Shown here one piece after another: positions 1 to 5,024 of a stretch of 7,201 bases of DNA. Position 1 is the stretch's first letter. The number at the start of each line of letters is the position of its first letter. The position numbers and the translations under genes were made by a program. Source of the DNA: a bacterium (GTDB lineage: Bacteria; Desulfobacterota; Deferrisomatia; Deferrisomatales; BM512); NCBI GenBank assembly GCA_009724975.1, contig SRXB01000103.1, positions 1 to 7,201 on the forward strand. The letters run 5' to 3'. The notes under the pieces are model-generated. The model was given only the letters and a program-made list of their open reading frames with translations. It had not been told where the DNA came from and did not search any database.

Positions 1-566
1 AAGTAGATGGTGCCGCCGACCATGCCCACGCAGGAGCGGTAGCCGAGGATGTTGGAGGGGTTCCTGGGGTTGACGCCGCATACCACAGCTATGCCGCCAG
101 CCTTGAATTCGGCGAAGGAGTCGCCCACGTCGCGGAAATACCACGACTGGATGGGGGGGAAGCGGGGGTTGAACTTGGTGAGGGTGTCGCAGCGCGCGCC
201 GCCGCCGCCCTGGATGTAGAGTTTGCCCTGCGCGCCCGCGTTGTGCGCGCCGTTGGAGACGTCGCCAAGGACGGTTATGGTTGCGCCGCAGTTTATCCAG
301 CCCACGTCGTCGGAGGCGGGGCCGTGGATGGTGATGCTGGTCCCCTCCATGCCCATGCCGCCGGTGCGCTGGCCGGGCACGCCGAAGATTTCGACGTTGA
401 CGCCGCCCTCGACGGGCCAGATGCGGCCGCCGATGCCGTGCTGGCCGTCGGCTTCGATGCGAAGGCTTCTTGCGCCTTCCTTTATTGCCTTTTGGGCGCG
501 CTCGTCCAGCTCTTTGGTGGGGACGCGCACGCCGGATACGTTGCCTTTGATTTCAATGGTCTGCAT
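1..566 (-). CDS. Glutamate synthase GXGXG (beta-helix) domain protein, C-terminal end cut off by the window edge
   Basis: Reading leftward from an ATG at 566, an open frame runs to the window edge, giving 188 complete residues of an unfinished protein. It matches the GXGXG right-handed beta-helix family (alpha-subunit C-terminal domain of glutamate synthase; related to FwdC/FmdC of formylmethanofuran dehydrogenase). Visible hallmarks are the glycine-rich repeats GQHGIGGRIWP (41-51), INCGATITVLGDVSNGAHNAG (starting near 91), GKLYIQGGGG (114-123) and, near the cut, GYRSCVGMVGGTIY (175-188). In classical glutamate synthase this domain is structural and sits beside the FMN and amidotransferase domains; here it is a separate polypeptide. 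The start is supported by a TAGGAG Shine-Dalgarno overlapping the stop codon of the upstream gene; the two genes are 9 bases apart, so they are co-transcribed. Family identity is secure; the true length and any fused C-terminal domain cannot be seen. Confidence 0.88.
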   Translation of the reverse strand, partial: MQTIEIKGNVSGVRVPTKELDERAQKAIKEGARSLRIEADGQHGIGGRIWPVEGGVNVEIFGVPGQRTGGMGMEGTSITIHGPASDDVGWINCGATITVLGDVSNGAHNAGAQGKLYIQGGGGARCDTLTKFNPRFPPIQSWYFRDVGDSFAEFKAGGIAVVCGVNPRNPSNILGYRSCVGMVGGTIY

Positions 567-575
567 TGGATGCTC

Positions 576-2231
576 CTAGCAGGCGTAGCTGATGTCAAGA
601 CGCTCGGCGATGGCCTTGTCCGCCACCGAGAGGCCGTCCGACATGCCGATGGGAAGCTCGGTGGAGCGGCCCATGGGCGCGAAGATTTTCTTGAGTTCCT
701 TGTCCGCCGAGAGGAAGACGTCCACCACGCGCTGGGCGACCTTGTCGGGGTCGAGCCTGCGGTAGAGTTTGGGGTCCTGCGTGGTGATGCCGCGCGGGCA
801 CTTGCCGGTGTTGCAGATGTTGCAGCGGTTGCGCTCGTCGCCCAGGCATCCGGCGCAAGCCTGCATTATGTACTTGCCGCTGTCGGCGCCGGAGGCTCCA
901 AGCATGATGAGGGCCGCCGCGTTGGCCGCGAGGTTGCCGTGTTTGCCCACGCCGCCCGCCGCGAAGATGGGAAGCTCGTTCTGCTTGCCGATTTTGACGA
1001 GGTTGAGGTAGCACTCGCGAAGGTTGGAGGCGATGGGATGGCCCATTTTGTCGAGCGAGACGTTGTAGGCCGCGCCGGTTCCGCCGTCCTCGCCGTCGAT
1101 GCCGAGCGCGGCGGCGAAGGGGTTGCGGGCGAGGTTGTTGAGAACCGCCAGCGCTGTCTTGGTACCGGAGATCTTTGGGTAGACCGGGACCCTGAATCCC
1201 CAGGCCAGGGACATCGCCGTGACCATCTTGGCGACCGCCTCCTCGATGGAGTATTTGGTCTGGTGGGTCGGGGGCGAGGAGAGCTCGACGAACTCGGGCA
1301 CTCCGCGAATCTTGGCGATGTGGCCAAGGACCTTGGAAGCCATGAGGAGGCCGCCATCGCCGGGCTTGGCGCCCTGGCCGTATTTTATCTCTATCGCGGC
1401 GGGGTCGCACTGCATGTGCGGTATGGCGTGGACTATTTCATCCCAGCCAAAGTAGCCCGAGGCTATCTGGAGGATGAAGTATTTGAGGTAGGGGCTTTTG
1501 AGGAGGCGCGGTGGCATGCCGCCCTCGCCGGTGCACATTACCACCGGAATCTTCTCCACCTCGTTTAGGTAGGCTATGCCCATCGCGAGCCCTTCCCACA
1601 TGGTGGGGGAGAGCGCGCCGACCGACATGCCGCCTATGCGGATGGGGAATATTTCGCGCACCGGCGGCACGAAGGCCATGCCGTCGGGTATGAGGCCGTC
1701 GCCGGTGAGCTTAAGGGGAAGCTCTTCGGGCGGGAGGCTCCGGCCAAGGAGGGTGCGCACCCTAAACTCGTGGCGGCCCGCGTCGAGGGCGGGGTCGGTG
1801 AGCATGGAGATGCGGGTGAACTTGAGCTTGTCCAGCACCGAGATGTCGGGGTCGTTTCTCCTGCCGCCGCGCTTTACCGGCTCGCCGCCCTTGTTGGCGT
1901 GCCAGTGGTATTTGTTGGCGGAGTTGAAGACCGGCTCAATCGCGTCATTGGGGCAGACGAGGCGGCAGGTGGCGCACCCTATGCAGCGGCGGCCTATGTC
2001 GGTGGCCTGCTTCACGCACGAAGCCACCTTGCGTATCGTCGAAGGCAGGGGGGTTGAGCCGGTGGAGGCGACGAGGCGCTGCTCCATCACTCCGGGCTCT
2101 ATCGCCTTCACGGGGCATACGGAGGTGCAACGCCCGCAGCGGGTGCACCTTTCGTTGTTCCACGCGATGACGTAGGGAAGATCGCTTAAGCTAAGCTGAT
2201 GGTTGAAGTCGAGCCGTCCAGCTGATTCCAT
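576..2231 (-). CDS. gltB: Glutamate synthase FMN-binding core subunit with N-terminal 2x[4Fe-4S] ferredoxin domain (archaeal-type GltB)
   Basis: A 551-residue protein expected to bind FMN and reduce the 2-iminoglutarate formed from 2-oxoglutarate and ammonia, giving glutamate. Residues 29-40 (C29, C32, C35, C39-P) and 83-94 (C83, C86, C89, C93-P) are two CxxCxxCxxxCP ferredoxin motifs. From about 150 to 520 comes the FMN-barrel core: GEGG (235-238), KYGQGAKPGDGG (283-294), SSPPTHQTKYSIEE (318-331), DGEDGGTGA (379-387) and the phosphate-binding AAGGVG (424-429). The cysteine cluster C470, C473, C478-P, in CNTGKCPRGITTQ, corresponds to the [3Fe-4S] site of glutamate synthase. No amidotransferase or GXGXG domain is attached; both are encoded by the flanking genes, so the three products probably form one enzyme. 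The ATG at 2231 has an AAGGAG box at 2240-2245 with 8-base spacing, which favours this start although it overlaps the upstream gene by 46 bases. The electron donor is not encoded in the window; ferredoxin is inferred. Confidence 0.92.
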   Translation of the reverse strand: MESAGRLDFNHQLSLSDLPYVIAWNNERCTRCGRCTSVCPVKAIEPGVMEQRLVASTGSTPLPSTIRKVASCVKQATDIGRRCIGCATCRLVCPNDAIEPVFNSANKYHWHANKGGEPVKRGGRRNDPDISVLDKLKFTRISMLTDPALDAGRHEFRVRTLLGRSLPPEELPLKLTGDGLIPDGMAFVPPVREIFPIRIGGMSVGALSPTMWEGLAMGIAYLNEVEKIPVVMCTGEGGMPPRLLKSPYLKYFILQIASGYFGWDEIVHAIPHMQCDPAAIEIKYGQGAKPGDGGLLMASKVLGHIAKIRGVPEFVELSSPPTHQTKYSIEEAVAKMVTAMSLAWGFRVPVYPKISGTKTALAVLNNLARNPFAAALGIDGEDGGTGAAYNVSLDKMGHPIASNLRECYLNLVKIGKQNELPIFAAGGVGKHGNLAANAAALIMLGASGADSGKYIMQACAGCLGDERNRCNICNTGKCPRGITTQDPKLYRRLDPDKVAQRVVDVFLSADKELKKIFAPMGRSTELPIGMSDGLSVADKAIAERLDISYAC

Positions 2232-3328
2232 ACCTCTATCTCCTTCGCGCCGGGCTTAACCATAACGAAATCGTACTTCATGGGAAATACGTCGCGGTTG
2301 CTGTCCCTTCCGGGAACGGCGCTGCCGAGGCCACAGACCTCGCTCATGAATCCAACTTTACCCTTTACCCCGCCCACTACGCCGGGACGGAGCTTTTTAG
2401 TGTCCTGCACCATGAAGACGGTGCCGTCCTCGTCGCACCCGATAACGCAATTGGGGCCGTCGATGGTGAGCATGCGAAGGCTGCGGCGCATCAGCGCGAG
2501 GGCCTGGGCGTCTTTGCGCTTGCCAAGCTCCTTATCCTGCAGGGGCGTGATTATGTCCTTGTAGTAGGGGAGCGGGTAGCCGAGAGTCTTTCTCATGTAG
2601 TGAAGAATATGGGCGAAGACCTCGCTGTCGGAGTTGTAGCCTACGTAGGCGGGGTTGCCGCGCCCCATAAGGTACTCGCGAATCGGGACGAAGGCGGTGT
2701 TCTCGCCGTTGGTCATCGTGAAAACCCCCTGGATGAAGAAGGGGTGGCACGCGTAAAGGTTGATGGCGTAATTGGTGTTCTGGCGGCCCTGGGCGAAAAT
2801 CACCTTCGCCTTGATGGGATTTTTGTCCATGCCGAAAAATTCGCCGACCTCCAGGGGGTCGCCGACCTCCTTCAATGTCACCACGTCCGGCCAGAAAGAA
2901 AAGACGGTGATGGAATTGTTGTCGGCCTCGCCCATCTTGCGAAGCTCAAGGCGGGTGGCGGTCAAAAGCGCCGCCTTGGCCTCCTTGGAGGCGCCTTCCA
3001 TGTTTTCGGGGTACTCGTAAACGTTCACCACGTAGCAATCCCTCTTCTGGATCGACATCGAGGGCGTGTGGTGGATGCTGGGCTCCCAGCTGTGCTTGAG
3101 CTTGAAACCCCTTGCCTGCATAAAGCTCTGGAGGGTTTCGTACCCTTTTTTGGTGGTGATGGCGGAAAGGATGGGATATTCCCTTAACGACTCGAACTCG
3201 CCGCCGATGAAACGCATCATCAGGCCAAGCCCCGAACCGTCGTGCCCTTCCTTCATCGTCTCCAGCGCGAGAATCGGCTCCATCGGGGAGATGAACTCGG
3301 CTGAAGAGATTGCGCTAAGTCGACACAT
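2186..3328 (-). CDS. Class II glutamine amidotransferase subunit of split glutamate synthase
   Basis: A 380-residue Ntn-type glutamine amidotransferase that would hydrolyse glutamine and pass ammonia to the FMN subunit. The catalytic cysteine is residue 2 (MCRLS), exposed as the N-terminus after removal of methionine. Other class II hallmarks appear in order: EGHDGSGLG (27-35), the R182/T185/N186 stretch followed by ACHPF (193-197), which parallels the HQRFSTN...AQPF region of GltB, the oxyanion-loop NGE at 207-209, and YNSDSEVFAH (231-240). Residues 300-340 resemble the end of the amidotransferase fold (DGTVFMVQDTKKLRPGVVGG). The start has AGGAG at 3335-3339, 6 bases upstream of the ATG; this start also places Cys at position 2, so it is firm. 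It is the first gene behind the sigma-54 promoter and overlaps the FMN-subunit gene by 46 bases, consistent with coupled synthesis of one complex. A stand-alone PurF- or AsnB-type role is unlikely given these neighbours. Confidence 0.9.
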   Translation of the reverse strand: MCRLSAISSAEFISPMEPILALETMKEGHDGSGLGLMMRFIGGEFESLREYPILSAITTKKGYETLQSFMQARGFKLKHSWEPSIHHTPSMSIQKRDCYVVNVYEYPENMEGASKEAKAALLTATRLELRKMGEADNNSITVFSFWPDVVTLKEVGDPLEVGEFFGMDKNPIKAKVIFAQGRQNTNYAINLYACHPFFIQGVFTMTNGENTAFVPIREYLMGRGNPAYVGYNSDSEVFAHILHYMRKTLGYPLPYYKDIITPLQDKELGKRKDAQALALMRRSLRMLTIDGPNCVIGCDEDGTVFMVQDTKKLRPGVVGGVKGKVGFMSEVCGLGSAVPGRDSNRDVFPMKYDFVMVKPGAKEIEVWNQLDGSTSTISLA

Positions 3329-3378
3329 ATCTCACTCCTGGGTTGTTCATAATGCACAAAAAACGCCACGTGAGATTT

Positions 3379-3394
3379 TGCAATCCCCGTGCCA
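3379..3394 (-). promoter_or_regulatory. Sigma-54 (RpoN) -24/-12 promoter of the glutamate synthase operon
   Basis: The minus strand reads TGGCACGGGGATTGCA, which matches the sigma-54 consensus TGGCACG-N4-TTGCA/T throughout. The invariant GG (3393-3392) and GC (3381-3380) are 10 bases apart, the required spacing. Transcription would start near 3367-3368, giving a leader of about 40 bases that contains the AGGAG box of the amidotransferase gene. Sigma-54 promoters need an ATP-dependent enhancer-binding activator bound upstream, and inverted repeats suitable for this lie at 3457-3485 and 3546-3572. Nitrogen control (an NtrC-type activator) is a natural inference for glutamate synthase, but the activator is not identifiable here. 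Confidence 0.85.
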
Positions 3395-3411
3395 TGCGGT
3401 AAAAATATTTA

Positions 3412-3424
3412 TAAGTCCTTGTTA
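3412..3424 (-). promoter_or_regulatory. Possible IHF-binding site
   Basis: The minus strand reads TAACAAGGACTTA. Compared with the IHF core WATCAR-N4-TTR it differs at one defined position (A for T at the third base). It lies at about -45 to -57 from the predicted start, between the promoter and the upstream inverted repeats, and is followed by an AT-rich run (TAAATATTTTT). This is where IHF usually bends DNA at sigma-54 promoters. The match is short and could be chance. Confidence 0.35.
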
Positions 3425-3427
3425 TTG

Positions 3428-3439
3428 CTGAATATTCAG
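3428..3439. repeat. Perfect 12-base palindrome CTGAATATTCAG
   Basis: CTGAATATTCAG is its own reverse complement. It is centred about 66 bases upstream of the predicted sigma-54 start. It may be a binding site for a dimeric regulator, but an AT-rich palindrome of this size can arise by chance. Confidence 0.4.
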
Positions 3440-3456
3440 GATGCTAGCCGCGAAAG

Positions 3457-3472
3457 GGCATCAACCGATGCC
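3457..3472. promoter_or_regulatory. Inverted repeat GGCATC-N4-GATGCC, candidate activator site
   Basis: Two perfect 6-base arms, GGCATC (3457-3462) and GATGCC (3467-3472), flank AACC. The centre is about 97 bases upstream of the predicted sigma-54 start, within the usual range for enhancer-binding proteins. Its right arm overlaps the left arm of the next inverted repeat (3469-3485), so the two could not both form hairpins, or easily be bound, at once. Confidence 0.45.
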
Positions 3473-3485
3473 TAATATGAAGGCA
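3469..3485. promoter_or_regulatory. Inverted repeat TGCCT-N7-AGGCA, copy 1 (candidate upstream activating sequence)
   Basis: Arms TGCCT (3469-3473) and AGGCA (3481-3485) are separated by seven bases, AATATGA. The same arms with the same seven-base, AT-only or AT-rich gap occur at 3551-3567. Centre is about 109 bases upstream of the predicted sigma-54 start. The repeated design suggests two sites for one dimeric regulator. Confidence 0.45.
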
Positions 3486-3545
3486 GACAATACATGTAAT
3501 ATATTTCACATTCAAGGGAAAAGCTCTCCGTTTCGCCGTTTTTTG

Positions 3546-3572
3546 GCTGTTGCCTATAAATTAGGCAACAGC
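3546..3572. promoter_or_regulatory. Long perfect inverted repeat containing TGCCT-N7-AGGCA, copy 2
   Basis: GCTGTTGCCTA (3546-3556) and TAGGCAACAGC (3562-3572) are exact 11-base arms around TAAAT. The core TGCCT-ATAAATT-AGGCA repeats the arms and spacing of the element at 3469-3485, 82 bases away centre to centre. It begins about 34 bases beyond the cupin stop codon, so it could also fold in the his transcript. On that strand it is followed by CCAAAAAACGG, not a T-tract, so it is not a canonical intrinsic terminator. Either a distal activator site (about -191) or an RNA stem that stabilises the end of the his mRNA is possible. Confidence 0.5.
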
Positions 3573-3577
3573 TTTGC

Positions 3578-3587
3578 GGCTTTCGCC
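3578..3587 (-). repeat. Small GAAA-tetraloop hairpin at the 3' end of the his transcript
   Basis: The minus strand reads GGC-GAAA-GCC, a 3-bp stem closed by a GNRA tetraloop. It is joined by GCAAA to the long stem at 3546-3572. The pair could be part of a structured RNA tail. The stem is short and the evidence is structural only. Confidence 0.3.
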
Positions 3588-3605
3588 TTGTTACGTTTTT
3601 GTCTG

Positions 3606-3917
3606 TTAGGGGTTTGGACCGGCGCTTACGGAGATGAAAACGAGGTCGGTGGCGGCCCTTATGCCGTGGGGTTCCCCCTCGGGAGCGAAGATTATCTCGC
3701 CCGCCTCCACCTTGTATTCGCCCTTGTCGTTGAGATACCACCCCTCGCCCGACTCTATGTACCAGATGTGGTCGCCGTCGTGGTCGTGGGGGTGAATTTC
3801 CTGCCCAACTTTTAGGCACCAAACCGTGGCCCTTGCGTGGATGCCCTTGGAGGCGGCGGTCTTGGCGGGCCCTTCGGCGGAAAAGTTTTTCAGGGCGGAT
3901 ATTTTCTTAATGTCCAT
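3606..3917 (-). CDS. Small single-domain cupin protein, last gene of the his operon
   Basis: A 103-residue cupin of unknown function, probably cytoplasmic (no signal peptide or membrane segment). Cupin motif 1 spans G38 to G57: H44 and H46 are the usual HxH metal ligands, but the position normally held by Glu is H50, giving GQEIHPHDHDGDHIWYIESG. Motif 2 (G73, P79, G81, H84, in GEIIFAPEGEPHG) fits, with the terminal Asn replaced. A metal-binding site with four His ligands is therefore likely. The ATG at 3917 follows the hisE stop after a single base, with AGGA inside the end of hisE, so translation is coupled. Small cupins include sugar-binding, isomerase, dioxygenase and sensor proteins; the sequence does not decide between them. 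A role connected with histidine or its phosphoribosyl intermediates is only inference from position. Confidence 0.8.
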   Translation of the reverse strand: MDIKKISALKNFSAEGPAKTAASKGIHARATVWCLKVGQEIHPHDHDGDHIWYIESGEGWYLNDKGEYKVEAGEIIFAPEGEPHGIRAATDLVFISVSAGPNP

Positions 3918-3918
3918 C

Positions 3919-4245
3919 TTAATCCTGCTTCTTTCTGGAATTCTTCTCTTCTATGCCGGAAGTGCCGAACCTTCGGGAAAGCTCGTCGGCCACCCTCTGG
4001 GGCGGAATGTTTTTGTGGCCCAAAAGGACGAGGGAGTGAAAGGCGAGGTCGGCCAACTCTTTAATAAGGGCCTCCTCGTCTCCCGACTTGGAGGCCAAGA
4101 TGACCTCGACGGACTCCTCTCCTATCTTCTGGAGGATTTTGTCCTCTCCCTTGGCGAAAAGCCGGCAGACGTAGGAATCGTCCCTCGGGTTTTCCTTGCG
4201 GTCAAGTATCACGCCGTAAACGGCCCCGATTACGTCGGCCTTCAT
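3919..4245 (-). CDS. hisE: Phosphoribosyl-ATP pyrophosphohydrolase
   Basis: A 108-residue all-helical enzyme of the MazG-like superfamily that converts phosphoribosyl-ATP to phosphoribosyl-AMP plus pyrophosphate, the second step of histidine synthesis. The diagnostic metal-binding motif KIGEESVE (40-47) and the second acidic helix ELADLAFH (63-70) are present, and the length is usual for stand-alone HisE. There is no HisI (PR-AMP cyclohydrolase) domain at the N-terminus, unlike the common HisIE fusion, and no hisI is seen nearby. The C-terminus ends in a charged tail (EEKNSRKKQD). The start ATG overlaps the hisF stop as ATGA, with a GGAGG box 6 bases upstream, so start and coupling are well supported. 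Confidence 0.93.
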   Translation of the reverse strand: MKADVIGAVYGVILDRKENPRDDSYVCRLFAKGEDKILQKIGEESVEVILASKSGDEEALIKELADLAFHSLVLLGHKNIPPQRVADELSRRFGTSGIEEKNSRKKQD

Positions 4246-5024
4246 CTGCGCCCTCCGGTAAGTCTTACCGGAACGCCGCGCTTTGCAAGCATCAATTTCA
4301 CCTCCTCAACGGTGGTTTCGCCGAAGTGGAAGATGGAGGCGGCAAGCGCCGCGTCGGCCTTGCCCTCGGTGAGAGCCTCCACCATGTGCTCGGCGTGGCC
4401 CGCGCCGCCCGAGGCGATTACCGGTATCTCAAGCGCCTCGGAAACAGCCCGCGTCAGCGGCAGGTCGAAGCCGTCCTTTGTTCCGTCGGCGTCCATGCTC
4501 GTCAAAAGAATCTCGCCCGCGCCGAGGGCTTCCATCTTCCTCGCCCACCCGATGGCGTCGATGCCGGTTGGCTTCCTTCCGCCGTGGGTGAAGACCTCCC
4601 ACCCTTCAGCGGGGGTTTCGCCGCGCATTTTGGCGTCGATGGCGACGACTATGCACTGCGAACCGAACTTTAGCGAGGCTTCCTCCACGAACTGGGGGCG
4701 ATGCACAGCCGCGGTGTTTATGGAGACCTTGTCGGCCCCCGCAAGGAGAAGCCTTCTCACGTCGGCAATCTCCCTCACGCCGCCGCCCACGGTCAGCGGC
4801 ATGAAGACACGCTCGGCGGTCATGCGTACTACGTCGATTATTATGTCGCGCTCGTCGCTTGAGGCGGTGATGTCGAGAAAACAAAGCTCGTCCGCGCCCT
4901 GCAGGTCGTAGATAGAGGCGGCCTCGACGGGGTCGCCCGCGTCGCGCAGATTGACGAAGTTCGTCCCCTTGACCACGCGGCCAGACTTGACGTCCAGGCA
5001 GGGAATTATGCGCTTTGCAAGCAT
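4242..5024 (-). CDS. hisF: Imidazole glycerol phosphate synthase, cyclase subunit
   Basis: A 260-residue (beta-alpha)8 barrel that joins ammonia from HisH to PRFAR, producing IGP for histidine and AICAR for purine synthesis. The catalytic aspartates are at the family positions, D11 (IPCLDVKSGRVVKG) and D130 (VVAIDAKMRGE). Phosphate-binding loops are TVGGG (78-82) and ASGGAG (204-209). Length is normal and no key residue is missing. The ATG at 5024 shares one base with the hisA stop (TGATG), and the gene ends in an ATGA overlap with hisE. A GGGAG box at 5035-5039 lies partly inside a small stem-loop, so initiation may depend on ribosomes finishing hisA. Confidence 0.97.
   Translation of the reverse strand: MLAKRIIPCLDVKSGRVVKGTNFVNLRDAGDPVEAASIYDLQGADELCFLDITASSDERDIIIDVVRMTAERVFMPLTVGGGVREIADVRRLLLAGADKVSINTAAVHRPQFVEEASLKFGSQCIVVAIDAKMRGETPAEGWEVFTHGGRKPTGIDAIGWARKMEALGAGEILLTSMDADGTKDGFDLPLTRAVSEALEIPVIASGGAGHAEHMVEALTEGKADAALAASIFHFGETTVEEVKLMLAKRGVPVRLTGGRR

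Larger units (their letters stand above)
3329..3605. other. Intergenic control region between the his operon and the glutamate synthase operon
   Basis: These 277 bases lie between the end of the cupin gene and the start of the amidotransferase gene. The stretch from about 3395 to 3560 is clearly richer in A and T than the surrounding genes. I see no credible protein-coding frame. It contains the sigma-54 promoter, an IHF-like site, a 12-base palindrome and several longer inverted repeats, listed separately. I find no stem-loop followed by a T-tract on the minus strand, so how the his transcript ends is unclear. Confidence 0.75.

Noticed and set aside
243..1568. 441-codon open frame on the plus strand
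   Set aside because: It lies antisense to the FMN-core and GXGXG genes, whose family motifs are unmistakable. Its product is low-complexity Ala/Gly/Val/Asp-rich with no recognisable domain, as expected for an antisense shadow in GC-rich DNA.
3400..3440. Sigma-70 promoter using TATAAA on the minus strand
   Set aside because: The hexamer exists, but the sequence 17 bases upstream (AATATT) is not a -35 box. The AT run is better explained as a bendable spacer of the sigma-54 promoter.
3546..3572. Intrinsic transcription terminator for the his operon
   Set aside because: The stem is strong, but the minus strand continues with CCAAAAAACGG, with no U-run. On the plus strand a weak T-rich stretch follows, but no plus-strand gene precedes it.
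3540..3590. Cyclic-di-GMP-I (GEMM) riboswitch
   Set aside because: GAAA loop and GCAAAGC resemble GEMM pieces, but the long second helix does not fit and the conserved 3' strand is absent. The element also lies upstream of the sigma-54 start and would not be in the glutamate synthase leader.
3441..3815. Plus-strand frame beginning in the intergenic region
   Set aside because: About half of it is antisense to the cupin gene, no ribosome-binding site precedes it, and the remaining part crosses the inverted repeats. I see no family similarity.
3826..4911. 361-codon open frame on the plus strand, with a hydrophobic stretch near its N-terminus
   Set aside because: It is antisense to the cupin, hisE and hisF genes. 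The hydrophobic stretch is the mirror of the hisE C-terminus and the cupin start, and the rest is Ser/Ala/Pro-rich without family similarity.
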